Source: Amorphoplanes digitatis (GTDB lineage: Bacteria; Actinomycetota; Actinomycetes; Mycobacteriales; Micromonosporaceae). Taken from it: 64,000 nt of DNA. The position numbers and the translations under genes were made by a program. Positions 9,414-17,413 of the stretch are shown one piece after another; the first letter of the stretch is position 1; each line of letters opens with the position of its first letter. Below the pieces are notes generated by a model, which saw only the letters and a list, made by a program, of their open reading frames with translations, did not search any database and was not told where the DNA came from. Location of the stretch: NCBI RefSeq assembly GCF_014205335.1, contig NZ_JACHNH010000001.1, forward strand, positions 930,001 to 994,000. The letters are read 5' to 3'.

Positions 9414-10061
9414 CTACACGCAGCCGCTGGGCCGCCCGTCGGTGATCGACTTGTCGGTCTTCACCACGGTGTCGGAGAACTCGTTGGCCCACTGCGCGGG
9501 CTGTGCGTACTGCTTCGGGACGGTGACCCGCACCGGGACCTCGCGGTCCATTGTCGTGAACGTGGTGGCGGCGGCCTGCTCCTCGGCGTACCAGCAGACC
9601 CGGTTCATGTTCAGCAGCTCGGCGTCCAGCGGCACGCAGCCCGAGCCGGTCTCGTCGAGCGTCGCGCACATCACCGGCTTGGCGACACCGCAGGCCATGG
9701 TCAGGGCGGGCTCGCCGTAGGCCGCGTTCTGCTCCGGGCCGGCGCTGACCTTGCGGGCCGCCAGGTCCCGGACCCGGGCCGGCAGCTGGGAGGTCACCGC
9801 GAGGCAGACCTGCGCGGTACCGGCCGCGAGCGCGGGCGCGGCCATCTGCACCGGATCCGCCGGTACGACCGCGGGCTGCGTCGCGGACGGCGCGGGTGCC
9901 GCGGTGTCCGCCTCGGGCACGAACTTCGAGAAGACCAGCAGACCCGCCAGAACGGCTACCGGCACCGCGATCGCCGTCGCCCAGAGCGCGGCGCCGCGCG
10001 TCGTCCGGTCCGCGGCGGGCGGCTGTGGTTGGGGCTCGGGGCGGGTCTCCACGTTGACCAT
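9414..10061 (-). CDS. DUF3515 family membrane-anchored protein
   Basis: This 215-residue conserved actinobacterial protein has a short Pro-rich cytoplasmic N-terminus, one membrane helix (about residues 28-46, AIAVPVAVLAGLLVFSKF) and an extracytoplasmic domain with four conserved-looking cysteines (VCLAV, MACGV, CATLD, GCVPL). The neighbourhood ddl / DUF3515 / Lrp / thiL supports the family assignment. The function is unknown; the position beside ddl hints at a cell-envelope role but that is only contextual. Confidence 0.82.
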   Translation of the reverse strand: MVNVETRPEPQPQPPAADRTTRGAALWATAIAVPVAVLAGLLVFSKFVPEADTAAPAPSATQPAVVPADPVQMAAPALAAGTAQVCLAVTSQLPARVRDLAARKVSAGPEQNAAYGEPALTMACGVAKPVMCATLDETGSGCVPLDAELLNMNRVCWYAEEQAAATTFTTMDREVPVRVTVPKQYAQPAQWANEFSDTVVKTDKSITDGRPSGCV

Positions 10062-10062
10062 G

Positions 10063-10296
10063 TCAGAGATTTACCACGGAGCACGTGACGGTCCGCGTGA
10101 TGCCCGGTACGTACTGGATCTTGCTCACAATCATCTTGCCGAGCTCGTCGACCGAGTGCGCCTCCGCCAATACGACGACGTCGTAGGGCCCGGTCACCGC
10201 GTCGACGCGTACCACTCCACTGATTTTGTCGATCGCGGCGGCCACGTCACGGGCCTTTCCGACCTCCGTCTGGATGAGGATGTATGCCTGGACCAC
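10063..10296 (-). CDS. Stand-alone Lrp/AsnC ligand-binding (RAM) domain protein
   Basis: The 77-residue protein VVQAYILIQTEVGKARDVAA... matches the effector-binding half of Lrp/AsnC regulators (beta-alpha-beta-beta-alpha-beta, with the conserved GPYDVVVLAEAHSVDELG) and lacks the DNA-binding helix-turn-helix. GTG 10296 is preceded by AGGAG with 8-nt spacing. Such RAM-only proteins occur widely in actinobacteria next to thiL. They probably oligomerise, and may bind amino acids or partner with full-length Lrp proteins. It ends 1 bp from the DUF3515 start, so the two may be co-transcribed. Confidence 0.88.
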   Translation of the reverse strand: MVQAYILIQTEVGKARDVAAAIDKISGVVRVDAVTGPYDVVVLAEAHSVDELGKMIVSKIQYVPGITRTVTCSVVNL

Positions 10297-10437
10297 GATC
10301 AGACTCCTATCCGCCAGCGCTGGCGACTCGAACGTGAAACTACAGTACGGAGCCGGTCGGAAGCGCAGTTGCCGCGCAGACTGGGCCAAGCCGGGCGGCA
10401 ACAGGGGAAATCTCAGGCCGAGAGGAACGGTGGGACG

Positions 10438-11376
10438 TTGAGCATCGCGGAGGCGGGTGAGTTCGGGCTCATCGCCCGGATCGTCGCGCGGCTCGAGACC
10501 GGCACGGCCAGCCTGCTCGGCCCCGGCGACGACGCCGCGGTGGTGGCCGCGCCGGATCGCCGGGTCGTGGCGAGCACCGACATCCTGGTCGACGGCCGGC
10601 ATTTTCGGCGCGACTGGTCCAGCGCCTCCGACGTGGGCCACCGGGCGGCCGCCGCGAACCTCGCCGACATCGCGGCGATGGGTGCGGCACCTACCGCGCT
10701 GCTCGTCGCGCTCTGCATGCCGGCGGACCTGGACCCGGCGTGGGCCGAGGAGCTGGCCGGCGGGCTGTCGGCGGAGGCCGGCCTGGTCGGCGCGGGCGTG
10801 GTCGGCGGGGACATGTCCTCCAGCCCCACGCTGACCGTCGCCGTCACCGCCCTCGGCGACCTGGACGGCCGGCAGCCGGTGGTGCGCAGCGGCGCCCGGC
10901 CGGGCGACGTCCTCGCGCTGGCCGGGCGCACCGGCCACGCCGCGGCCGGGTACACGATCCTGTCCCGGGGCTTCCGCACGCCGAAGCTGCTGGTCGAGGC
11001 GCACCGGCGGCCCGAGGTGCCGTACGCGGCGGGTCCCGCGGCCGCCCGGGCCGGCGCCACCTCGATGATCGACATCTCCGACGGGTTGCTCCAGGACCTG
11101 GGCCACATCGCCGCCGCCAGCGCGGTCGGCATCGACGTCGACCGCGGCGCGTTCGAGATACCCGCCCAGATGCGCGACGCGGCCTCGGCGCTGGGCGTCG
11201 ACCCGTACGCGTGGCTCCTCGCCGGCGGGGACGACCACGCGCTGGCCGCGACGTTCCCGGCCGGCACGGCCCTGCCGCCGGGCTGGCGGACGATCGGCCG
11301 CGTGCACGAGGGCGCCGGGGTGACCGTCGACGGCCGGGCGTGGCAGGGCGACAAGGGGTGGGACCACTTCCGCTGA
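10438..11376 (+). CDS. thiL: Thiamine-monophosphate kinase
   Basis: ThiL phosphorylates thiamine monophosphate to the active diphosphate cofactor. The 312-residue protein has the family's ATP/Mg-binding PGDDAAVV (about residues 26-33), STDILVDGRHFRRDW, the AAANLADIAAMGA helix and GGDMSSSP, with C-terminal AGGDDHAL. I used the TTG at 10438 (LSIAEAGEFGLI), where conserved sequence begins; AGAGGA lies 11 nt upstream. The longer frame overlaps two minus-strand genes and was rejected. A GNAT gene follows after 13 bp. Confidence 0.92.
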   Translation: MSIAEAGEFGLIARIVARLETGTASLLGPGDDAAVVAAPDRRVVASTDILVDGRHFRRDWSSASDVGHRAAAANLADIAAMGAAPTALLVALCMPADLDPAWAEELAGGLSAEAGLVGAGVVGGDMSSSPTLTVAVTALGDLDGRQPVVRSGARPGDVLALAGRTGHAAAGYTILSRGFRTPKLLVEAHRRPEVPYAAGPAAARAGATSMIDISDGLLQDLGHIAAASAVGIDVDRGAFEIPAQMRDAASALGVDPYAWLLAGGDDHALAATFPAGTALPPGWRTIGRVHEGAGVTVDGRAWQGDKGWDHFR

Positions 11377-11389
11377 CCAGGGCTGGTTA

Positions 11390-11860
11390 GTGTTTGTCGA
11401 CGTGGAGGAGATCAAGATTCGCGCGGCCCGTTTCGACGAGCCCGCGGTGCAGCTACTGATAACCGATGCGCTGGCCGAGCTCGGCCGCCGGTACGGCGGC
11501 AGCGGCGACGACACCCCGGTCGCGGCCTCGGACTTCGTGCCGCCGCGGGGCGCCTTCTTCGTGGCCTACGCGGGCGACGAGCTGCTGGGCTGCGCCGGCT
11601 GGCGCGCGCACGGTCCGGACGCCGAGCTCAAGCGGATGTTCACGGTCCCGGCGGCGCGCGGGCGCGGCGTGGCCCGCCGGGTGCTGGCGGCGCTCGAGGA
11701 GTCGGCGCGGGAACGGGGCTGCAAACGGGTGATCCTGGAAACGGGCGACAAACAGCCCGAGGCGATCGCCCTGTACCTCAACTGCGGTTACGAGCGCATC
11801 GAGGACTTCGGCTACTACAAGGGCGAAGAGGGCGTGTTGTCCTACGCCCGGGTGCTCTGA
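11390..11860 (+). CDS. GNAT-family N-acetyltransferase
   Basis: The 156-residue acetyl-CoA-dependent transferase has the pyrophosphate-binding loop in PAARGRGVARRVL (about residues 86-98) and a C-terminal strand-helix with GYERIEDFGYY. The substrate is unknown. GTG 11390 is used, and GTG 11402 is an equally plausible start four codons later. It is probably co-transcribed with thiL. A strong 13-bp hairpin follows the stop. Confidence 0.88.
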   Translation: MFVDVEEIKIRAARFDEPAVQLLITDALAELGRRYGGSGDDTPVAASDFVPPRGAFFVAYAGDELLGCAGWRAHGPDAELKRMFTVPAARGRGVARRVLAALEESARERGCKRVILETGDKQPEAIALYLNCGYERIEDFGYYKGEEGVLSYARVL

Positions 11861-11876
11861 GCCGTCAAACGCAACC

Positions 11877-11905
11877 AGCCCGCCAGGTCGATGACCTGGC
11901 GGGCT
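11877..11905. terminator. Bidirectional hairpin terminator between GNAT gene and rpmB
   Basis: A perfect 13-bp stem (AGCCCGCCAGGTC at 11877-11889 with its complement at 11893-11905) has a 3-nt loop GAT. It lies between two convergent genes, 16 bp from each stop. In the minus direction it is followed by a modest T-containing tract (GGTTGCGTTTG), so termination of rpmB is the better-supported role. Confidence 0.85.
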
Positions 11906-11920
11906 GTCGAGTCGTTGCGG

Positions 11921-12112
11921 TCAGGCGCGGACGACCTTGCCGGCCTTGATGCACGAGGTGCAGGCCTTGACCTTCTTGGTGTTGCCACCACCGGCAGGGG
12001 TGCGCACCGACTGGATGTTCGGGTTCCAGCGGCGGTTGGTCCGCCGGTGCGAGTGGGACACGTTGTGGCCGAAGCCCGGTCCCTTGCCACAGACGTCGCA
12101 CACGCTAGCCAC
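11921..12112 (-). CDS. rpmB: 50S ribosomal protein L28
   Basis: The 63-residue L28 carries two CxxC pairs (VCDVCG and CTSCI), making it the zinc-ribbon form. The core [21 protein letters not shown] is diagnostic. GTG 12112 ([15 protein letters not shown]) was chosen because the longer frame is not protein-like; GGAG lies just upstream. It is transcribed alone toward the terminator at 11877-11905. Genomes with both zinc-type and zinc-free L28 paralogues are common in actinomycetes, with the zinc-free copy under Zur; this is the zinc-type copy. Confidence 0.95.
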   Translation of the reverse strand: MASVCDVCGKGPGFGHNVSHSHRRTNRRWNPNIQSVRTPAGGGNTKKVKACTSCIKAGKVVRA

Positions 12113-12247
12113 GGGGTACTCCTGGGATTGATACGAACTTGAGGGTGCCGGACAGCCTGCGTCCGGGCAACCTGGCCAGGTTACCCGATGGTCGGCCGGG
12201 ACAGCCAATCGCCCCTTGTCCCGCCCGCCGCGAACCCTGCGTCCAGC

Positions 12248-12267
12248 ACTAACGGCTCCCGGTTAGT
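12248..12267. promoter_or_regulatory. Short inverted repeat upstream of the FakA-like gene
   Basis: ACTAAC (12248-12253) and GTTAGT (12262-12267) are perfectly complementary across 8 nt and end 11 bp before the GTG start of the DAK2/DegV-type gene. It could be an operator or part of an early -10 region. It is weak on its own. Confidence 0.3.
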
Positions 12268-12278
12268 ACGCTTTTCGC

Positions 12279-13952
12279 GTGCTGGACTCCCTGGACGCCG
12301 CCGCGATACGCCGCTGGTGCGGCGGTGGGCTGGCGTCGCTCCGCGCACACCAGCACGAGATCGACCAGTTGAACGTCTACCCGGTGCCCGACGGCGACAC
12401 CGGCACCAACCTGGTGCTCACCCTCACCTCGGCCCAGCAGGCCCTCGACCAGCCCGCCGATCTCCCCGGCGAGGCCGAGGCGGCCGGGCAGACGCCGCTG
12501 GGCGCGGCGATGCGCCGAATGGCCCGCGGCGCGCTGCTCGGCGCGCGGGGCAACTCGGGCGTCATCGTGTCGCAGATCCTGCGCGGCATGGCCGACGCGT
12601 TCGCGACGTCGGTGGCGGTGCGCGGCGGCGAACTGGCCCGGGCCCTGCGCAGGGCCAGCGAGGCGGCGTACGCGGCGGTGGCCAAGCCGGTCGAGGGCAC
12701 GGTGCTCTCGGTGGTGGCGGCCGCGGCGGACGGCGCGGGCCGGATCTCCTCGGACGACCTGGTCGCGGTGGCGCGCGCCGCGGCCCGCGCGGCGGCGGAG
12801 GCCCTGGCCCGCACCCCGCAGCAACTCCCGATCCTGGCCCGGGCCGGGGTGGTCGACGCGGGCGGGCGCGGCCTGGTCCTGCTCCTCGAGGCCCTGGTCG
12901 ACGCCCTGAGCAACACCGGGCCCCGCCCGGCGGCCGCCGTCGCCGGGCCCGGCCCGGCCGAGGCCCTGGTGCCGCCCGCGGGCGGGTCGCCGGCGGTCTG
13001 GGAGGGCTTCGGCTACGAGGTGCAGTACCTCCTCGACGCGGAGCCCGACGCGGTCGACGTGCTGCGGGGCGCGCTCGACGGGCTCGGCGACTCGCTCGTC
13101 GTGGTCGGCACCGGCGAGGGGAAGCCGCCCACCTGGAACGTGCACATCCACGTCGACGACATCGGGGCCGCCGTCGAGGCGGGCATCGTCGCGGGCCGTC
13201 CACACAAGATCTCCGTCACGAGGCTCGTCGACCGCCTGCACCCGCACGGCGGCGCCGGCCACGTCGAGCCGTGCACGGCGGCGGGAGCGGTGACCGACCC
13301 CGGCGCCCGCGCGGCCGTCGTCGTCGCGGCCGGTGACGGGCTCACCTCGCTCTTCGCGGCCGAGGGCGCCGTCGTCGTCGGCCGCAACCCGTCCATCGCC
13401 GAGATGCTCGCCGCCATCACGGCGACCGGCGCCGGCCGGGTGGTGCTGCTGCCCAACGACGCCAACACCCACGCCGTCGCGAGCGCCGCCGCGCGCGAGG
13501 CGGCCGCGACCGGGCTGCGGGTCAGCGTGGTGCCGACACGCTCGCCGGTGCAGGCGCTCGCCGCGCTCGCCGTGCGCGACGCGCAGCGCCCCTTCGACGA
13601 CGACGTCATCGCGATGGCCGAGGCGGCCGGCGCCTGCCGCTACGGCGAGGTCTGCACCGCCAGCCGGGAGGCGCTCACCGTGGCCGGCCGGTGCCGGCCC
13701 GGCGACCTGCTCGGCCTGGTCGACGGCGAGGTGCACGTGATCGGCGCCGACCTGGAGGAGGTCTGCCGCCGGCTGCTCGACCGGATGCTCGGCGGCGGCG
13801 GCGAGCTGGCCACGCTGGTGCTCGGCGCCGACGCGCCGGGCGGGCTCGAGGAGCGGCTGCGCGGCCACCTCGCGCACGAGTGGCCCTTCGTCGAGCTGCA
13901 CTTCTATGCGGGCGGCCAACCCCGCTACCACCTGCTGGTAGGAGTGGAATGA
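12279..13952 (+). CDS. DAK2 domain / DegV-like kinase (YloV, FakA family)
   Basis: The 557-residue protein has an N-terminal DhaL/DAK2 ATP-binding domain (NVYPVPDGDTGTNL at residues 31-44, then GARGNSGVIVSQILRG near 88-103). A middle region follows, and the C-terminal segment contains the DegV-like pattern FVELHFYAGGQPRYHLLVGVE. This matches FakA, the kinase half of the fatty-acid kinase that phosphorylates FakB-bound exogenous fatty acids. In many Gram-positives the gene precedes recG, as here, where it overlaps recG by 4 bp. Start is GTG 12279. The fatty-acid role is inferred from the family, and no fakB is visible in the window. Confidence 0.9.
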   Translation: MLDSLDAAAIRRWCGGGLASLRAHQHEIDQLNVYPVPDGDTGTNLVLTLTSAQQALDQPADLPGEAEAAGQTPLGAAMRRMARGALLGARGNSGVIVSQILRGMADAFATSVAVRGGELARALRRASEAAYAAVAKPVEGTVLSVVAAAADGAGRISSDDLVAVARAAARAAAEALARTPQQLPILARAGVVDAGGRGLVLLLEALVDALSNTGPRPAAAVAGPGPAEALVPPAGGSPAVWEGFGYEVQYLLDAEPDAVDVLRGALDGLGDSLVVVGTGEGKPPTWNVHIHVDDIGAAVEAGIVAGRPHKISVTRLVDRLHPHGGAGHVEPCTAAGAVTDPGARAAVVVAAGDGLTSLFAAEGAVVVGRNPSIAEMLAAITATGAGRVVLLPNDANTHAVASAAAREAAATGLRVSVVPTRSPVQALAALAVRDAQRPFDDDVIAMAEAAGACRYGEVCTASREALTVAGRCRPGDLLGLVDGEVHVIGADLEEVCRRLLDRMLGGGGELATLVLGADAPGGLEERLRGHLAHEWPFVELHFYAGGQPRYHLLVGVE

Positions 13953-16150
13953 CCGATACGACCACCGCCGCCACCACCGACACCCCGCTGGAGAAGGTGC
14001 TCGGCGCCGCCAAGGCCAAGGCGCTCGCCACCCACCTCGACCTGCACACCGCGGGTGACCTCATCTATCACTTCCCGCGCCGCTACGACGAGCGCGGCGA
14101 GCACACCGACATGCGCAAGCTCGAGGTGGGCGAGCAGGTCACCCTGCTCGCCCAGGTGAAGAGCGCGACGGTACGCCCGATGCGCCAGCGCCGCGGCAAC
14201 ATGCTCGAGATCACCATCGGCGACGGCAGTGGGGCGACGCTGACCTGCACCTTCTTCAACCAGGCGTGGCGCGAGCGGGAGCTGCGCACCGGCCGGTGGG
14301 GGCTGTTCGCCGGCAAGGTCACCGACTTCCGGGGCAAGCGCCAGCTCAACGGCCCGGCGTACCAGCTGCTCAAGGCCGACGCGACGCAGGACGAGGCCGC
14401 CGAGGAGATCGAGGAGTTCGCCGGCGCGCTGATCCCGGTCTACCCGGCGGCGGCCGCGGTGCCGACGTGGACCATCGCGCGGTACGTGCGGGAGGTGCTG
14501 GAGAACTTCCAGCCGCCCGAGGACCCGTTGCCGGGCACGGTCCGCGCGAGCCGCAACCTCATCGGGATCGGCAAGGCCCTGCGTGAGATCCACCGGCCCA
14601 GCTCCGACAAGGACCTGCACCTCGCCAAGTACAGGCTGAAGTGGGACGAGGCCTTCGCCGTACAGCTGACGCTGGTGCAGCGCAAGGCCCGGGCGTCCGC
14701 GCTGCCCGGCAGGGCCCGGCCGCGCAGCGAGGCCGGGCTGCTCGCGGCGTTCGACGCGACGCTGCCCTACGAGCTGACCGAGGGGCAGGCGCAGGTCGGC
14801 GAGGAGATCGCCGCGGACCTGGCGCGGGAGCACCCGATGCACCGGCTGCTACAGGGCGAGGTCGGCTCGGGCAAGACCCTCGTCGCGGTCCGCGCGATGC
14901 TCCAGGTCGTCGACGCGGGCGGCCAGGCCGCGCTGCTGGCGCCGACCGAGGTGCTCGCCACCCAGCACCACCGCAGCATCGGTGCCCAGCTGGGCGCGCT
15001 GGGCCGGGCCGGCGAGCTGGACGGCGACCCCGACGGCACGCAGCTGACCCTGGTCACCGGTTCGCTCGGCGCGGCGGCCCGGCGGGCCGCGCTGGCCAAG
15101 GTCGCGGACGGCAGCGCCGGCATCGTCGTCGGCACGCACGCCCTGCTGTACGAGGGCGTCGACTTCCACGACCTCGCCCTGGTGGTGGTCGACGAGCAGC
15201 ACCGGTTCGGCGTCGAGCAGCGCGACGCCCTGCGCGCCAAGGCGGCCCAGCCGCCGCACGTGCTGGTCATGACCGCCACGCCGATCCCGCGCACGGTCGC
15301 GATGACCGTGTACGGCGACCTGGAGACGTCCACGCTGTCGCAGCTCCCGCGCGGCCGTTCGCCCATCGCGTCGCACGTGGTGCCCCCGGAACGCCCGGCG
15401 TTCCTGGAGCGGGCCTGGCAGCGGGTGCGCGAGGAGGTCAAGGCCGGCCACCAGGCGTACGTGGTGTGCCCGCGGATCGGCGCGACCGAGGCGGAGGAGG
15501 ACGAGCAGCCGCCGAGCGACAACGAGCCGGCCCGCCGCCCGCCGCTGGCGGTGATGGAGGTCGCGCCGATCCTCTCCGAGGGCCCGCTGCACGGGCTGCG
15601 GATCGGCATCCTGCACGGCAAGCTGCCCGCCGACGAGAAGGACGCGGTGATGCGCCGCTTCGCGGCGGGCGAGCTCGACGTGCTGGTCGCGACCACGGTC
15701 ATCGAGGTGGGCGTCGACGTGCCCAACTCCACCGTCATGATCATCATGGACGCGGACCGCTTCGGCGTCTCCCAGCTGCACCAGCTGCGCGGGCGGGTGG
15801 GCCGCGGCTCGGCGCCGGGCATCTGCCTGCTGGTGACCGAGGCGGCGGAGGGCACCCCGGCCCGCGAGCGCCTGGACGCGGTGGCGTCCACGACGGACGG
15901 CTTCCGGCTGGCGGAGCTCGACCTGGAGCAGCGCCGCGAGGGCGACGTGCTCGGCGCGTTGCAGTCCGGCCGGCACAGCCATCTGCGGCTGCTGTCGCTG
16001 CTGCGGGACAGCAAGCTGATCACCGATGCCCGCGCGGAGGCCTCCGAGCTGGTGGGCGAGGACCCGACCCTGGCGAAACATCCGGCGCTGCTGGCGTCGG
16101 TGACGGCTCTTGTCGACGAGGAACGCGCCGAGTACCTGGAGAAGGGATGA
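13949..16150 (+). CDS. recG: ATP-dependent DNA helicase RecG
   Basis: RecG remodels stalled replication forks and Holliday junctions. The 733-residue protein has the N-terminal wedge/OB domain (TLLAQVKSATVRPMRQRRGNML), Walker A EVGSGKTLVA (near residue 305), the DEQH box in VVVDEQHRFG, motif III MTATPIPRT, and the C-terminal helicase motif GVDVPNSTVMIIMDADRFGVSQLHQLRGRVGRG. The start MTDTTTAATTD at 13949 overlaps the upstream stop (ATGA). There is a polar insertion between helicase motifs (EAEEDEQPPSDNEPARRPP). It lies between the FakA-like gene and DUF952 with 4-bp overlaps on both sides. Confidence 0.97.
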   Translation: MTDTTTAATTDTPLEKVLGAAKAKALATHLDLHTAGDLIYHFPRRYDERGEHTDMRKLEVGEQVTLLAQVKSATVRPMRQRRGNMLEITIGDGSGATLTCTFFNQAWRERELRTGRWGLFAGKVTDFRGKRQLNGPAYQLLKADATQDEAAEEIEEFAGALIPVYPAAAAVPTWTIARYVREVLENFQPPEDPLPGTVRASRNLIGIGKALREIHRPSSDKDLHLAKYRLKWDEAFAVQLTLVQRKARASALPGRARPRSEAGLLAAFDATLPYELTEGQAQVGEEIAADLAREHPMHRLLQGEVGSGKTLVAVRAMLQVVDAGGQAALLAPTEVLATQHHRSIGAQLGALGRAGELDGDPDGTQLTLVTGSLGAAARRAALAKVADGSAGIVVGTHALLYEGVDFHDLALVVVDEQHRFGVEQRDALRAKAAQPPHVLVMTATPIPRTVAMTVYGDLETSTLSQLPRGRSPIASHVVPPERPAFLERAWQRVREEVKAGHQAYVVCPRIGATEAEEDEQPPSDNEPARRPPLAVMEVAPILSEGPLHGLRIGILHGKLPADEKDAVMRRFAAGELDVLVATTVIEVGVDVPNSTVMIIMDADRFGVSQLHQLRGRVGRGSAPGICLLVTEAAEGTPARERLDAVASTTDGFRLAELDLEQRREGDVLGALQSGRHSHLRLLSLLRDSKLITDARAEASELVGEDPTLAKHPALLASVTALVDEERAEYLEKG

Positions 16151-16491
16151 TCCTGCACTTCTGCCCCCGCGCGGAGTGGGAGGCGGCGAAGGCGGCCGGG
16201 GTGTACCGGGCCGATTCGCTGGCGAGCCAGGGCTTCATCCACTGCTCGACGCCGGAGCAGGTGGCGATCCCGGCGACGGCGCTGGCCCGGGGCCGCACCG
16301 ACATCGTGCTGCTGGAGATCGACGAGCGGCGGCTGGGCCGGCCGGTCGTCTGGGAGCAGGGCGATCCGCCGGACCCGGGCGGCATGGTCTTCCCACACGT
16401 CTACGAGCCGATCCCGGCGGCGGCGGTCATCGCGGTCCACGACTACCTGCCGGGACCGGACGGAGCCTTTCACCGGCCGGCGGGCCTTTAG
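16147..16491 (+). CDS. DUF952 family protein
   Basis: The 114-residue protein has the DUF952 pattern MILHFCPRAEWEAAKAAGVY, SQGFIHCSTPEQV, and DIVLLEIDERRL, ending GGMVFPHVYEPIPAAAV. The fold is related to glutathione-dependent or ADP-ribosyl-type small domains, but the biochemical role is unknown. ATG 16147 overlaps the recG stop by 4 bp, so it is the tail of the fakA-like/recG operon. Its 3' end overlaps the convergent minus-strand gene by 4 bp. Confidence 0.85.
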   Translation: MILHFCPRAEWEAAKAAGVYRADSLASQGFIHCSTPEQVAIPATALARGRTDIVLLEIDERRLGRPVVWEQGDPPDPGGMVFPHVYEPIPAAAVIAVHDYLPGPDGAFHRPAGL

Positions 16492-16772
16492 CTTCGCTGC
16501 CTCTGGCGGACGAGCAGGACGATCCGCACCAGCGCGGCGACCATTGCCGCCATGACGGCGATCCGGATCGCGGTGTAGACGTTCGGCTCACCCGAGTACG
16601 CCCGCTGGGCGAGATACAGCCCACCGAGCAGCGCGACAAGCCCTGCCGCGACGAAGACCCAGGCACTCACCGCGGCGCCGTCCCGCCTCTGGAACCGCCC
16701 TCGCCGCAGTAACACAGCCACAGCGATCAGGCACGCGGAACCAGCGCCGTACAGGACCGCGACAGACGCCAC
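16488..16772 (-). CDS. Small membrane protein, unknown function
   Basis: The 94-residue protein is predicted with three hydrophobic helices: VASVAVLYGAGSACLIAVAVLL, VSAWVFVAAGLVALLGGLYL and a third beginning YTAIRIAVMAAMVAALV. Two clusters of Arg (RRGRFQRRDG; RQRQR at the C-terminus) suggest a cytoplasmic loop and tail. GTG 16772 was chosen because GGAGGGAG lies 10 nt upstream, whereas the 122 upstream codons of the open frame do not look like protein. I recognise no family. Confidence 0.65.
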   Translation of the reverse strand: MASVAVLYGAGSACLIAVAVLLRRGRFQRRDGAAVSAWVFVAAGLVALLGGLYLAQRAYSGEPNVYTAIRIAVMAAMVAALVRIVLLVRQRQRS

Positions 16773-16853
16773 GATGATCGGGCTCCCTCCAGGTTCTGGC
16801 ACCCTAGCGGTTACGCCTCGGCACGAGCGACCATCCTCAGTGGACTCGTCGAA

Positions 16854-17051
16854 GTGGTGTCGCGCAAGCGCAAGCGGGACGACTCCTTCGGCCGGCCGGG
16901 TGACGTCTGGGGTCAGATCAGCGTCGGCGTCGACGGGACGATCTTTCCGGTACTGGCGCCGGTGCTGCGTCCCGGGAGGCCGCTGCCGGAGGTGCCGGGC
17001 GATCCGCCGTTCTACGTGTCCCGCCGCGACGCCGCCGAGATGCAGGGCTGA
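16854..17051 (+). CDS. Small hypothetical protein
   Basis: The 65-residue basic protein of unknown function starts VVSRKRKRDDSF (GTG at 16854 or 16857) and ends RRDAAEMQG. It contains the strand-rich central piece WGQISVGVDGTIFPVLAPVLRP. Codon usage (third-position GC) fits the organism. No ribosome binding site stands out. A second small, apparently frame-disrupted gene follows after 27 bp. Confidence 0.5.
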   Translation: MVSRKRKRDDSFGRPGDVWGQISVGVDGTIFPVLAPVLRPGRPLPEVPGDPPFYVSRRDAAEMQG

Positions 17052-17078
17052 GCCGGGGGTTACACAGGTCGGATTTTC

Positions 17079-17289
17079 GTGGCTCGCACCGTTACGTCCC
17101 TTGCCGGGTCGTCGGCGGTGGATGCCGAGGTGCTGCACGAACGGGAGCTCGGTGAAGGATGGTGGTCGGTCCAGCTCGACGGCGACTCGCCCGGCGCGCT
17201 CAAGAGACTGGTGGCCGCGACCGGTGTTCGCCGAGGAGACCCTCGACGAGTTGCTCGGGGCGCTCGGGATCCCGGGCCTCGCGGGGTAA
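17079..17289 (+). pseudogene. Small gene with apparent internal frameshift
   Basis: From GTG 17079 the frame reads VARTVTSLAGSSAVDAEVLH and on to LKRLVAATG at about 17220, then loses protein character and continues without a nearby stop. At that point the +1 frame reads VFAEETLDELLGALGIPGLA and stops at 17287-17289. Both halves have the organism's codon bias and together would make a protein of about 70 residues. The simplest reading is one coding sequence broken by an indel near 17220 (in GACCGGTGTTC). A sequencing error or a programmed shift cannot be ruled out. The function is unknown. Confidence 0.45.
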
Positions 17290-17356
17290 CTCGAACAACG
17301 ACTCTCGACCAGCCGGCCGGTGCTCGGAGCATCGGGCGGTCTTTCTGCGGACAGCG

Positions 17357-17393
17357 AAGGGGCGCGCCGACCGTGATGGTCGACGCGCCCCTT
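17357..17393. terminator. Hairpin terminator downstream of the LPXTG protein gene
   Basis: AAGGGGCGCG (17357-17366) pairs with CGCGCCCCTT (17384-17393), and after one mismatch CGACC pairs with GGTCG; the loop is GTGAT. This 15-pair stem lies 20 bp beyond the stop of the minus-strand surface protein gene. There is no strong T tract on either side, so it may be a bidirectional terminator. Confidence 0.75.
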
Positions 17394-17413
17394 GCGTGGA
17401 GCTGGTTACTCGA

